Part shown: one piece after another, positions 25,633-33,688 of the stretch
How positions within the stretch are numbered: the stretch's first letter is position 1
How the letters are laid out: each line of letters opens with the position of its first letter
Source: Nitrososphaeria archaeon
GTDB taxonomy: Archaea > Thermoproteota > Nitrososphaeria > JACIWG01
Direction: 5' to 3'
DNA length: 41,959 nt
Assembly: GCA_026413865.1 (NCBI GenBank)
Contig: JAOAKB010000013.1
Location: 1-41,959 of the forward strand
Notes under the pieces: model-generated
Told to the model about the DNA's origin: nothing
The model's input: the letters and a program-made list of their open reading frames with translations, nothing else
Database searches by the model: none
Made by a program: the position numbers and the translations under genes

Positions 25633-25968
25633 TTGAACTTCCCCATCCTTTACATATTCATCTTAACCATATTCATTTCTGCACTTATATTTTGGATAGG
25701 AGGGAAAATCTCACAAAAATCAGTACCTTCTGAAGAAAAGCTTCTCCCATATACAGGAGGGGAAAAATTTGAGCATGAACTTGTTCCAGTAAATATAAAG
25801 TTATTTGATTATGCTTTACTTTTTATAGTTTTTGATGTAATATCACTTGTTCTATTTTTTTCAATGGGGGCGGTTGAAAGCGTTTTTGGTACTATAAGTA
25901 AGATAGGTGTACTTCTATATGTTATAATTACTGTTCTGGCCCTATATTATTTTGTTAGGAGGTTATGA
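25633..25968 (+). CDS. NuoA/FpoA-like membrane subunit of complex I-like [NiFe] hydrogenase
   Basis: A three-segment membrane protein (111 residues from TTG 25633; 129 if ATG 25579 is used). The first segment follows the N-terminus at once, then comes the loop with LPYTGGEKF. Segments 2 and 3 include LLFIVFDVISLV, matching the NuoA motif FDVE. The aspartate is kept, but the second acidic residue of FDVE is isoleucine, and the loop cysteine of complex I (ECG) is replaced by TGG. NuoA normally clamps the junction between the quinone cavity and the membrane arm. It is the first gene of a twelve-gene operon, and its end overlaps the next reading frame. Confidence 0.82.
   Translation: MNFPILYIFILTIFISALIFWIGGKISQKSVPSEEKLLPYTGGEKFEHELVPVNIKLFDYALLFIVFDVISLVLFFSMGAVESVFGTISKIGVLLYVIITVLALYYFVRRL
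25957..25963 (+). promoter_or_regulatory. Ribosome binding site selecting TTG for the NuoB-like gene
   Basis: AGGAGGT ends only one base before the ATG at 25965 but is 7 bases before TTG 25971. The TTG is therefore the likelier initiator, the same arrangement as at 3871. Confidence 0.65.
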
Positions 25969-25970
25969 TA

Positions 25971-26396
25971 TTGGGCTTAATAAGCTGGGCTAGAAAAAGA
26001 AGTCCTTGGATTGCCCACTTCTGTACTGGGTCATGTAATGCATGTGATATTGAAATTCTTGCATGTTTGACACCAAGATATGATATTGAAAGGTTTGGTG
26101 CAATTGTTCGTGGAAGTATTAGGCATGCGGACATACTTTTGGTAACAGGTCCTGTAACTAGACAAGTTCGGGATAGGTTACTTAGGATCTATGAACAGAT
26201 GCCTGAGCCAAAGTATGTTGTTGCTGTAGGCACATGCGCAATAAGTGGCGGTGTATATAGAAACTCCTATAACATATATCCAGGTGTAGATTCAGTTATC
26301 CCTGTTACCGCATACATTTCAGGCTGTCCTGTTAAACCTGAGAACATAATTAATGGTTTATCTTTTCTGCTAAAAAAGATTGGTGAAAGCGAATGA
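25971..26396 (+). CDS. [NiFe] hydrogenase small subunit, group 4 (NuoB/EchC-like)
   Basis: A 141-residue iron-sulfur subunit that passes electrons to or from the Ni-Fe site. The cluster-binding segment CTGSCNACDIEI (18-29) has C22-x2-C25, the pattern of Ech/Hyc-type small subunits. Complex I NuoB instead has adjacent cysteines (CC). The other two ligands are in VGTCAISGG and SGCPVKPE. The text ACLTPRYDIERFG is also typical of energy-converting hydrogenases. It ends with ATGA overlapping the NuoC-like gene. Start chosen at TTG by its ribosome site. Confidence 0.92.
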   Translation: MGLISWARKRSPWIAHFCTGSCNACDIEILACLTPRYDIERFGAIVRGSIRHADILLVTGPVTRQVRDRLLRIYEQMPEPKYVVAVGTCAISGGVYRNSYNIYPGVDSVIPVTAYISGCPVKPENIINGLSFLLKKIGESE

Positions 26397-26863
26397 GTTT
26401 TGAAGAAAGTTTCTTAAATGAAGTTAAATCAGTATTTGGGGAAAAGATTATTGAATCTAAACTTTTTAAGCGAAGAATCTTTTTAAAAGTAAATCCTGAA
26501 AATTATTATAAACTTATTGAATTTCTTGTTAAAGAAAAGGGACTATATCATCTAGAAACAATGACTGCCACAGAGTTAAAAGAAGGTATCGAAATTATAG
26601 CTCACTTGGGTGTGTCTACCTCTGTTTCTGTCAAGACAATACTTGACAAGAACTCTCCAAAGATTGTCTCACTTTGCAATTTAATACCTGGCGCAGAATT
26701 TTATGAAAGGGAAATAATGGACTTATTGGGTGTCGTGTTTGATGGTCATCCTAACCCGAAACGTTTTGTTCTTCCACAAGATTGGCCGTCTGATATACAT
26801 CCGCTGAGAAAATCTTTTGAAACAAGACATAATCAACCATTAAGGAATGTTGGTGGTGAATGA
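26393..26863 (+). CDS. NuoC/EchD-like 30-kDa subunit
   Basis: A 156-residue hydrophilic subunit of the connecting arm. The family signature is present as EFYEREIMDLLGVVFDGHP (about 103-121), followed by RFVLPQDWP and HPLRKSF as in NuoC/FpoC/EchD. It carries no cofactor and packs against the catalytic large subunit. The ATG has GGTGA 6 bases before it and overlaps the small-subunit stop (ATGA). The stop overlaps the start of the large-subunit gene. Confidence 0.9.
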   Translation: MSFEESFLNEVKSVFGEKIIESKLFKRRIFLKVNPENYYKLIEFLVKEKGLYHLETMTATELKEGIEIIAHLGVSTSVSVKTILDKNSPKIVSLCNLIPGAEFYEREIMDLLGVVFDGHPNPKRFVLPQDWPSDIHPLRKSFETRHNQPLRNVGGE

Positions 26864-28044
26864 TGGCAACATTTGATATACCAATAGGTCCCCAGCATCC
26901 TGCATTACCTGAGCCTCTTCTACTAAAGCTTGAAGTTGAAGGCGAAACAGTTGTTGGTGTCGACTTTGATGTTAGCTATATGCATCGAGGTATTGAAAAG
27001 CTTCTTGAAACAAAAACATACTTTCAAGGTCTTCCACTAGTTGAAAGAATATGTGGCATATGTAATGCAGCACATGGCCTTTGCTATACACTAAATGTTG
27101 AAAAGTTATACGATAAAGAAATTCCTCCAAGAGCGCAATATCTAAGACTTATTGTTGAAGAATTAAGCAGAATACACAGCCACCTCCTATGGTTGGGTGT
27201 TGCAGCATTCGAAATAGGCTTCAATACTATGTTCATGTACACTTGGAGAGATCGTGAATATGTAATGGATATGCTTGAAGCAATAACTGGAAATAGGGTT
27301 ACAACAGAATATAGTCAAATTGGCGGTGTAAGAAGGGATATTTCACCAGAACTTGCTGACAAACTTTTAAAAACAATGAATGTGGTTGAGGAGAGAACAA
27401 AATATTATATTAAAGTTGCCTTAACTGAACCCACTATCGCTAAAAGGACACAAGGTGTTGGATACCTTTCTCCTGAAGATGCAAAATCAACATGTTCTGT
27501 TGGCCCAATTATTAGAGCTTCTGGAATAAAATTTGATATACGTGCTGATGACCCGTATGCTGCACATGAAGAGGTTCCATTTAATGTAATAACCTATGAT
27601 TCTTGTGACGTTTTTGGACGTGTGGTTGTTAGGGCTCAGGAACTTCTTGAATGTGTTAACATGATTAGATATGCGCTAAAAAATCTTCCATCTGGTCCAT
27701 TTAGGATAAAGTTGCCGATGAAGCCAAATGCTGGCGAAGCACTTACCAGAGTCGAAGCCCCCAGAGGTGAGTTATTGCATTACACATTATGTGAGGGCAC
27801 TCCAAAACCCTACAGATATAAAGTTAGGACTCCAACTCTTGCTAATTTGGGTGCACTAAGAGCTATGCTAACGTCAAAGGGAAGATATGTTGTCAATATA
27901 GGTGATGTTCCAATAATATATGGCTCCATTGACCCATGCATCTGCTGTACTGCTAGAGTACAGTTTATTGACATAAAAAAGGATAAGACTTGGACGTGGA
28001 CATTAGATGAAATAAGGAATAGGTCTAGGAGGATGAGGGTATGA
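26863..28044 (+). CDS. [NiFe] hydrogenase large subunit in NuoD position, with intact nickel ligands
   Basis: A catalytic subunit of 393 residues (394 from ATG 26860, numbering used here). Both [NiFe] motifs are complete: RICGIC at 63-68 (C65, C68) and DPCICC at 358-363 (C360, C363). In complex I the first motif is replaced (RMDYLH in Nqo4), giving the quinone tyrosine, which here is glycine. The N-terminus reads GPQHPALPEP, the hydrogenase form, not HPSTHG with its quinone-site histidine. After CTAR (366) a 28-residue tail follows, similar to the HycE extension cut by HycI. It should reduce protons or oxidise hydrogen. SD GGTGGTG precedes ATG 26863. Confidence 0.93.
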   Translation: MATFDIPIGPQHPALPEPLLLKLEVEGETVVGVDFDVSYMHRGIEKLLETKTYFQGLPLVERICGICNAAHGLCYTLNVEKLYDKEIPPRAQYLRLIVEELSRIHSHLLWLGVAAFEIGFNTMFMYTWRDREYVMDMLEAITGNRVTTEYSQIGGVRRDISPELADKLLKTMNVVEERTKYYIKVALTEPTIAKRTQGVGYLSPEDAKSTCSVGPIIRASGIKFDIRADDPYAAHEEVPFNVITYDSCDVFGRVVVRAQELLECVNMIRYALKNLPSGPFRIKLPMKPNAGEALTRVEAPRGELLHYTLCEGTPKPYRYKVRTPTLANLGALRAMLTSKGRYVVNIGDVPIIYGSIDPCICCTARVQFIDIKKDKTWTWTLDEIRNRSRRMRV

Positions 28045-29015
28045 GTCTTGAATCGTTTTTATTTGAAGCGTTAAAAATTATATTTTTCCCAGGATTTGTT
28101 TTTATTTTCATATTAGCCCTATTTTATGAATGGTTTGATAGAAAGTTTTATGCAAAGCTACAGAATAGAGTCGGTCCATTATATGCTGGTCCACTTGGAA
28201 TATTACAGCCTCTAGCAGATTTCATAAAGCTTCTTTCTAAAGAGGATATAGTTCCAAAGGGTGTTGATAAAGTATTATTTACGGCAACACCTCTATTCTC
28301 GCTTTCTCTATCTATATTTGCAACATTACTTCTTCCAATATTCTCTGTCAAAGGTCTTCTCTCTTTTGAAGGTGATTTGGTCATAGCAGTCGTTCTCCTA
28401 ACATTCTTATGTATCATCACATTCTTTGCAGGAGTTGCTTCCTATAATAGATTCTCTATAATAGGTGCAGAACGTTCATTCTTACAACTTATAGGATATG
28501 AAATTCCTTTAATGATTTCAGTAATTTCTGTCGCCTTAAATGCACAATCAGTAACAATTTCAAGTATAGTTTCATCCCAAAAAGGTTTATGGTACATTTT
28601 AGGACCAAACATACTAGGTTTTATAGTTTTCATTTTTGCAGCACAGGCTGAACTTGAAAGAATACCTTTTGACCTTCCTGAAGCAGAGCAGGAGCTTATT
28701 GCCGGATGGAATATAGACTATACTGGTCGTAGGCTTGCAATGTTTAGGCTTGCAAAAAATATAGAATTAGTATTCTTATGTGGTCTTGCAGCTGCCCTGT
28801 TCTTAGGTGGTCCACTTGGTCCAGTGGTTTCTGGCTATGAACCAATATTGTATACAATATACTTTATCATCAAATCTATTTTTGTGCTTGCAATATTGAC
28901 AATTGTTAGAGCCCTTTTTGCCCGTTTAAGAATTGATCAAATTGTCTCTCTTTCATGGAAATATCTATTACCTTTAGCTATAATACAGTTTTTGATTGTG
29001 AGGTTGATGATATAA
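28041..29015 (+). CDS. NuoH/EchB-like membrane subunit
   Basis: A 324-residue membrane protein with about eight hydrophobic segments, anchoring the catalytic arm to the pumping arm. The first loop reads NRVGPLYAGPLGILQPLADF, the classic NuoH text, and the second conserved loop has ERIPFDLPEAEQEL followed by AGWNIDYTGRR. These loops hold charged residues of the channel between active site and membrane. AGGAGG 8 bases before the ATG gives a strong start, and the ATG overlaps the large-subunit stop. The form is shared by NuoH, FpoH and group 4 hydrogenases. Confidence 0.95.
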   Translation: MSLESFLFEALKIIFFPGFVFIFILALFYEWFDRKFYAKLQNRVGPLYAGPLGILQPLADFIKLLSKEDIVPKGVDKVLFTATPLFSLSLSIFATLLLPIFSVKGLLSFEGDLVIAVVLLTFLCIITFFAGVASYNRFSIIGAERSFLQLIGYEIPLMISVISVALNAQSVTISSIVSSQKGLWYILGPNILGFIVFIFAAQAELERIPFDLPEAEQELIAGWNIDYTGRRLAMFRLAKNIELVFLCGLAAALFLGGPLGPVVSGYEPILYTIYFIIKSIFVLAILTIVRALFARLRIDQIVSLSWKYLLPLAIIQFLIVRLMI

Positions 29016-29350
29016 TGTCAATGTTATCTGAATTATTAAGAAACTTGTTTAAGAAGAGGGCTACAGTATTGTATCCTGAAGAAAGGGATAAAGTGCATGT
29101 TCCAGAAGGATATAGAGGAAAGCTTGAATTTTATAGGGAAAAATGTATTGGATGCACCCTATGCTATCAAGTTTGTCCCTCATATACAATCGAAATTGTT
29201 GTAGATGAAAAAGGTAAAAGGCCTGTATTCAATTTGGCCAGATGCACATATTGTGGACAGTGTGAAGACATATGTCCAACAAAATCAATACATTTGACAA
29301 AACAGTTTGAAGTAATAAGTTTAGATAAAAAGGATTTGGTGGTGAAGTAA
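29015..29350 (+). CDS. NuoI/EchF-like ferredoxin subunit, two [4Fe-4S] clusters
   Basis: A 111-residue iron-sulfur subunit. Two complete cluster motifs are visible: CIGCTLCYQVCP (about 46-57) and CTYCGQCEDICP (about 78-89). They would carry electrons between a soluble donor, probably ferredoxin, and the small subunit. The start ATG overlaps the NuoH-like stop (TAATG); the longer reading from 28955 lies inside that gene and is rejected. GAGGT is 10 bases before the ATG. The protein is shorter than bacterial NuoI and close to FpoI/EchF. Confidence 0.93.
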   Translation: MSMLSELLRNLFKKRATVLYPEERDKVHVPEGYRGKLEFYREKCIGCTLCYQVCPSYTIEIVVDEKGKRPVFNLARCTYCGQCEDICPTKSIHLTKQFEVISLDKKDLVVK

Positions 29351-29351
29351 A

Positions 29352-29597
29352 ATGGAAGAACTCTATCAATTTCTGTTTGGTCTTTTGGCATTTTTTGTAG
29401 CATTGTTTGCTATTGAATCTAGGGACATAATTAGAGCCCTATTATATTTTCTATTGTTTAACGTTATCGTCGGTATAATAATGTATGTTCTTGGTGCACC
29501 TTATGTTGGCATATTCCAAATTCTAGTATATGCGGGTGGTGTAACTGTATTGTTTCTTGCAGCCCTACATACTATGGGAGGTAGAGTTAGAAGATGA
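29352..29597 (+). CDS. NuoJ-like membrane subunit, N-terminal half
   Basis: An 81-residue protein with three hydrophobic segments equal to the first half of NuoJ. The third carries the NuoJ helix signature YVGIFQILVYAGGVTVLFL, whose glycines form the flexible pi-bulge helix in complex I. GGTGGTGA gives the ribosome site. Its stop overlaps the ATG of the C-terminal half (ATGATG). Both halves keep their own ribosome sites, so this is a natural split, as I recall for the J subunits of methanogen Fpo, not a broken gene. Confidence 0.85.
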   Translation: MEELYQFLFGLLAFFVALFAIESRDIIRALLYFLLFNVIVGIIMYVLGAPYVGIFQILVYAGGVTVLFLAALHTMGGRVRR

Positions 29598-29860
29598 TGG
29601 AGGAAGACAGGTTTTTAAATAAAGCGGTTGCAGCAATAATCTTAATACTAGTTATAGTTGCTTCAGCATCAGCAATATTTTATCTAAAGTTTGTTGGGGT
29701 GTCTGTTGACTGGAATTTTACAACTGCCCCTGTCTTTCTATGGACTTATAGGCTTATTGATGTACTTGCTCAAGCATTAATCGTTTTTGCAACAATTGCA
29801 GCCATATATGCATTGTTAAGGGAAGAAAAAGTTGGATTTGTGGAGGAGGTTGAAGAATAA
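29594..29860 (+). CDS. NuoJ-like membrane subunit, C-terminal half
   Basis: An 88-residue protein with two hydrophobic segments (about 11-33 and 55-75) matching the last two helices of NuoJ. The second ends in a short acidic tail (EEKVGFVEEVEE). The start is ATG 29594 or 29597, with GGGAGGT about 11 bases upstream. Its stop overlaps the NuoK-like ATG (TAATG). Sequence identity with the family is weak, and the call leans on position between J and K. Confidence 0.72.
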   Translation: MMEEDRFLNKAVAAIILILVIVASASAIFYLKFVGVSVDWNFTTAPVFLWTYRLIDVLAQALIVFATIAAIYALLREEKVGFVEEVEE

Positions 29861-30162
29861 TGTACACTATACTACTCTTTTTCACATTCTTAATTGTATG
29901 TCTCTCAATATACTGTATTGTATCGAAAAGGAATATGATAAAAACTGTGTTGGGTGTAGAAATTTTGACAGCATCCATAAACTTGAATTTTGTTATAGTA
30001 GGTGCAAGAGACGGGTACGTTGATGCTTTAGCTCAATCATTTGCTATTATTTCAATTGCTATTGGTGCATGTGTTGCCGCTCTTGCATTAGCTTTGATTG
30101 TTAACGTGTATCGTCATTATGGTAAAGTTGATTGGGATGTTGTGAGGCGATTAAAATGGTGA
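29860..30162 (+). CDS. NuoK/MrpC-like membrane subunit
   Basis: A 100-residue, three-segment protein. The first conserved glutamate of NuoK is present in LGVEIL (second segment). The second glutamate (E72 in E. coli) is missing: the matching helix reads AIISIAIGACVAALALAL. Together with DALAQSFAI before it, this looks closer to MrpC/HyfE-type subunits of antiporters and hydrogenases than to complex I NuoK. In the operon it separates the J pair from the large antiporter-like subunits. Its end overlaps the next start by 7 bases. Confidence 0.87.
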   Translation: MYTILLFFTFLIVCLSIYCIVSKRNMIKTVLGVEILTASINLNFVIVGARDGYVDALAQSFAIISIAIGACVAALALALIVNVYRHYGKVDWDVVRRLKW

Positions 30163-31670
30163 ACCAGATACTATATCCACTAATTCTAATTTTTGTTTCA
30201 GTCCTAATTTTGCCATTAGTGTCAAAAGTAGGTGATTATCTAAAGTTTCCTAAGATTAGAGACTTTTTTGCATTTATTGTACTCGCTGTCTCTATGCTGC
30301 TTATAGTTAGTATGATACCTTATGTTCCATTATCTTATCACTTAAGCATCTTCGGCCCTCCATTTGGAATAGAACTTTATGCTAGCATGATGAGCATTTA
30401 TCTTGCACTATTGTCTATTACAATTGTTTTGCTTGTAGCATTCTATTCCATAAAATATATGGAAGTAGATAATGGATTGGACAAATATTATACACTTATT
30501 TTAACTTTATCTGGAGGAATAGTGGGCCTAGTTTTCTCACAAGACTTTTTCACACTATACGTTTTCTGGGAGCTCATTTGTATTTCATCATATACTCTTG
30601 TATCATTTAGAAAGTATAGGTGGCAGGCAGTAGAAGGGGGTATAAAGTATCTTTTGATGAGTACAATAGGTTCTCTTATAGCCTTATATGGTATTTCGAT
30701 GCTTTATGGTGTAGCGGGAACACTAAACTTTGCATCACTTTCGGACATTATTGTAAAGCTTCAACCTAATATATCCCTTTACTTTATCATAGTAACGATT
30801 GTTGTTGGCTTCGGAATGAGTTCCGCCATTGTACCATTTCATTCATGGATTCCTGATGCATATGTTGGTGCACCAAACTGTATTGCATCAATATCAACGG
30901 TCATATTGAAGATTTCCGCTTTCAATATAATAAGAAGCTTGATAACAGTTTTCAATCCAACAAATTACAATTATGGTCCTATATTGATCTGTTTTGGTCT
31001 ACTATCGCTTACATTTGGCAACTTTTTGGCAATAACGCAGAAGGATATAAGACGTCTTCTAGCCTTCTCAAGTGTCTCTAATATGGGCTACATATTTACT
31101 GGCTTTGGTGTTGCCTCTTACATCATCTACACCTACGGCTACTTTCTTTCCTATGCCTTTGAAATGGCATTGATAGGTGTCTTTCTACATATGATGAATC
31201 ACGTTTTTGGTAAGGGTCTTCTTTTCATGACAGTAGGCAACTTTAGTGTTCAAACGAAAAACTATTCAATAAACTCGCTTGAAGGTCTGGTGAAAAAAAT
31301 GCCTTTATCGTCCTTCTCAGCGGCTGTTGGCTTGTTAGGCTTAGCTGGTGTACCTCCTTTAAGTGGTTTTTGGAGTAAACTTTTCATTATTGCTTCCGCT
31401 GCAACGGTGTTAAGTGATCCTATACTTTTGGTTACATTATCTTTGCTTGTATTTAATTCTGTCTTTGATGCCGCATATTATGTTTGGGTTTTTCAAAAGA
31501 TTGTATTCAGGCCTGTTTCTGAAAAAGGTCAATCTGCTACAGAAGTTTCAGTTTTCATGTGGCTTCCGGTAGTGGTTTTGGCTACACTTTTGATAATAAT
31601 AACTATTAGATTAGATCTTTTCATCACATTTGTTAGAGCTGCTTTATGGTCACTTTTTGGAGGTGTATGA
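30156..31670 (+). CDS. NuoN/MrpD-like proton (or sodium) pumping subunit
   Basis: A 504-residue membrane protein with about fourteen hydrophobic segments, one of three antiporter-like subunits. The first half has FTLYVFWELICISSYTLV, with the conserved glutamate of segment 5, and the second IVPFHSWIPDAYVGAPN, the broken-helix region. The lysine helix follows as STVILKISAF, and KDIRRLLAFSSVSNMGY is in the second repeat. Similarity to MrpD and HyfB is as strong as to NuoN, so the letter is assigned mainly by exclusion. ATG 30156 overlaps the NuoK-like stop; GTGAGG lies upstream. Confidence 0.88.
   Translation: MVNQILYPLILIFVSVLILPLVSKVGDYLKFPKIRDFFAFIVLAVSMLLIVSMIPYVPLSYHLSIFGPPFGIELYASMMSIYLALLSITIVLLVAFYSIKYMEVDNGLDKYYTLILTLSGGIVGLVFSQDFFTLYVFWELICISSYTLVSFRKYRWQAVEGGIKYLLMSTIGSLIALYGISMLYGVAGTLNFASLSDIIVKLQPNISLYFIIVTIVVGFGMSSAIVPFHSWIPDAYVGAPNCIASISTVILKISAFNIIRSLITVFNPTNYNYGPILICFGLLSLTFGNFLAITQKDIRRLLAFSSVSNMGYIFTGFGVASYIIYTYGYFLSYAFEMALIGVFLHMMNHVFGKGLLFMTVGNFSVQTKNYSINSLEGLVKKMPLSSFSAAVGLLGLAGVPPLSGFWSKLFIIASAATVLSDPILLVTLSLLVFNSVFDAAYYVWVFQKIVFRPVSEKGQSATEVSVFMWLPVVVLATLLIIITIRLDLFITFVRAALWSLFGGV
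31659..31664 (+). promoter_or_regulatory. Ribosome binding site selecting ATG 31673 for the NuoL-like gene
   Basis: GGAGGT lies 8 bases before ATG 31673 but only 2 bases before ATG 31667. The later ATG is the better start. Confidence 0.6.
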
Positions 31671-31672
31671 GT

Positions 31673-33682
31673 ATGGAAGAATTGTTAATTTTTGGTTGGC
31701 TTGCTTGGATATTCCCAATTGTTGGAGCCCTTCTCACACCCTTACTTGCTAAAATAGGAGATAAGGTAAGAGACTATGGGGCTGTATTTTTCTCGTTTAT
31801 GGCAGTTGTATCTACTGTCTCTCTCTCATCTTATCTCTTTAAAGAGCATGTAGAATGGCCTTTACATAATAGTATTGTTTGGCTTTCTGTCGAAGGTTCA
31901 CCAATTTTGAGCGAAATTAGGGCAGGTATCCTGGTTGACCCATTGAGTATTATAATGTCTAATGTGGTTTCCATAATAGCGTTCTTGATCATGGTTTATT
32001 CCCTAGGCTATATGAAGAATGAAGAGGGGCTTACTAGATACTGGTTCTTTATGAATCTCTTTATAGGTAATATGCTTCTACTTGTATTTTCGGATAACCT
32101 AATTCAAATGCTTTTCGGCTGGGAAGGTGTAGGATTATGTAGTTATGGTCTCATTGGTTTCTATTATAAAGATAGTAAGGATGGGTGGAAAAAGTATTGG
32201 GTTGGTGAAGGTGACGAAGCCTACCCTCCATCTCATGCAGGCTTAAAGGCTTTCATAATGACTAGATTCGGTGATCTTCTGCTTTTTGTCGGTGCCTTCA
32301 TAATACTTGCGTTCGCAGGAACATTAAATTTTGTAGAATTACAGAATGGTGCAATATCACGTGTTCCAGTTTGGGCTCTTTTGCCTGCAATAATATTCTT
32401 CTTTGGAGGCCCAATAGGTAAAAGTGCTCAGCTTCCTCTCATGGAATGGCTTCCTGATGCAATGGCTGGGCCTACTACTGTTAGTGCATTAATACATGCT
32501 GCTACAATGGTTAAAGCGGGTGTTTATCTTGTTGCGAGAATGTTTCCTATACTTTATGCTACTAAACTTGCGTCAGATTCTTCCACACTTGTACTCATGT
32601 TCTATTTTATTGCATGGATTGGTGTATTAACCTCATTTGTTGCAGGAACTCAGGCAATGGTTTCTAGAGAATTAAAAAAGGTTCTAGCCTACTCTACTGT
32701 TAGCCAAATAGGTTATATGATGATGGCGCTTGGTATAGCCGGCATTTCAGTAGAATTTATTACTGGCTATGTTGGTTCTATATTCCATTTGATGAGCCAT
32801 GCATTGTTTAAGGCCGCACTCTTTTTAGCCGCTGGTTCGGTAATACATGCTACGGGTTCAAGATTTATGTATGATATGGGTGGTCTTAAGAAGTATATGC
32901 CAATAACCTTCTGGTGTATGGCTATTGCCTCATGCTCTCTTGCTGGCGTGCCAATCTTAAGTGGTTTCTGGAGTAAGGATATGATTCTTGAAGCCTCTCT
33001 GATTTCAGGCGAATATTTGTTATTGTTTTTTGCGCTTTCTACGGTTATAGTAACTTCTTTCTATACTTTTAGGATGATTGGTCTAGTCTTTTATGGGCAA
33101 AGTGTTAAAGAACAAGAACATGAACATCACTTGCATGAAGCACCAGCTATAATGTGGGTTCCATATGCTATACTAGTTGCTGGAACTTTAATTTTGGGTG
33201 TAGGTGGTTATTTTGTTAGGCATTGGCTTATAGAATCCTTTGAATATCTAATGGTCTCTCTTCATGGAGAATATGTTGGAGACTTGACTGCAGAGTATCT
33301 TATATCATTCTTGTCAGTAATGTGTGTTATAATAGGTTTTGTTCCAGCATATATATTCTACATAAGAAGGTCTAAATCGTTTGACTTGTCTTCTAAAGCA
33401 TTTTCTTCAAAGATTTGGACATTTTTAGCAAAAAGATGGTATATAAACAAACTCTATTACAGTCTATTTGTTTATCCCACTGTATCCATATCTAACTGGC
33501 TTTATGAGAACCTTGAATCAAGGGTTGTTGATGGACTGAATTATTATATTGCATCATTAGCTAAACAGGCTTCAGTAAAGATTAGAAAGGTTCAGAGTGG
33601 CAACTTTAATGATAGTCTAACATTATTTTTATTAGGGGTGTTTGTTGCCGTGATAATATTATGTTTCATAATATTAGGGTGA
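31673..33682 (+). CDS. NuoL-like proton (or sodium) pumping subunit
   Basis: A 669-residue membrane protein with about sixteen hydrophobic segments, the distal pumping subunit. Hallmarks are NLIQMLFGWEGVGLCSYGLIG with the segment 5 glutamate, QLPLMEWLPDAMAGPTTVSALIH at the broken helix, and the lysine in TMVKAGVYL. A histidine-rich loop (EQEHEHHLHEAP) lies near residue 480. The C-terminal 120 residues include an amphipathic stretch and a last hydrophobic segment that match the lateral helix of complex I NuoL, which short Ech-type relatives may lack. So the membrane arm is full length. Confidence 0.93.
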   Translation: MEELLIFGWLAWIFPIVGALLTPLLAKIGDKVRDYGAVFFSFMAVVSTVSLSSYLFKEHVEWPLHNSIVWLSVEGSPILSEIRAGILVDPLSIIMSNVVSIIAFLIMVYSLGYMKNEEGLTRYWFFMNLFIGNMLLLVFSDNLIQMLFGWEGVGLCSYGLIGFYYKDSKDGWKKYWVGEGDEAYPPSHAGLKAFIMTRFGDLLLFVGAFIILAFAGTLNFVELQNGAISRVPVWALLPAIIFFFGGPIGKSAQLPLMEWLPDAMAGPTTVSALIHAATMVKAGVYLVARMFPILYATKLASDSSTLVLMFYFIAWIGVLTSFVAGTQAMVSRELKKVLAYSTVSQIGYMMMALGIAGISVEFITGYVGSIFHLMSHALFKAALFLAAGSVIHATGSRFMYDMGGLKKYMPITFWCMAIASCSLAGVPILSGFWSKDMILEASLISGEYLLLFFALSTVIVTSFYTFRMIGLVFYGQSVKEQEHEHHLHEAPAIMWVPYAILVAGTLILGVGGYFVRHWLIESFEYLMVSLHGEYVGDLTAEYLISFLSVMCVIIGFVPAYIFYIRRSKSFDLSSKAFSSKIWTFLAKRWYINKLYYSLFVYPTVSISNWLYENLESRVVDGLNYYIASLAKQASVKIRKVQSGNFNDSLTLFLLGVFVAVIILCFIILG

Positions 33683-33688
33683 TATTTG

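Noticed and set aside
28955-29014. N-terminal extension of the NuoI-like protein
   Set aside because: It lies wholly inside the NuoH-like gene; ATG 29015 has a ribosome site and gives the usual FpoI/EchF length.
29352-29860. Frameshifted (broken) nuoJ
   Set aside because: Both halves have their own start and ribosome site and overlap by ATGATG. A two-gene J is, as I recall, normal in Fpo-type operons.
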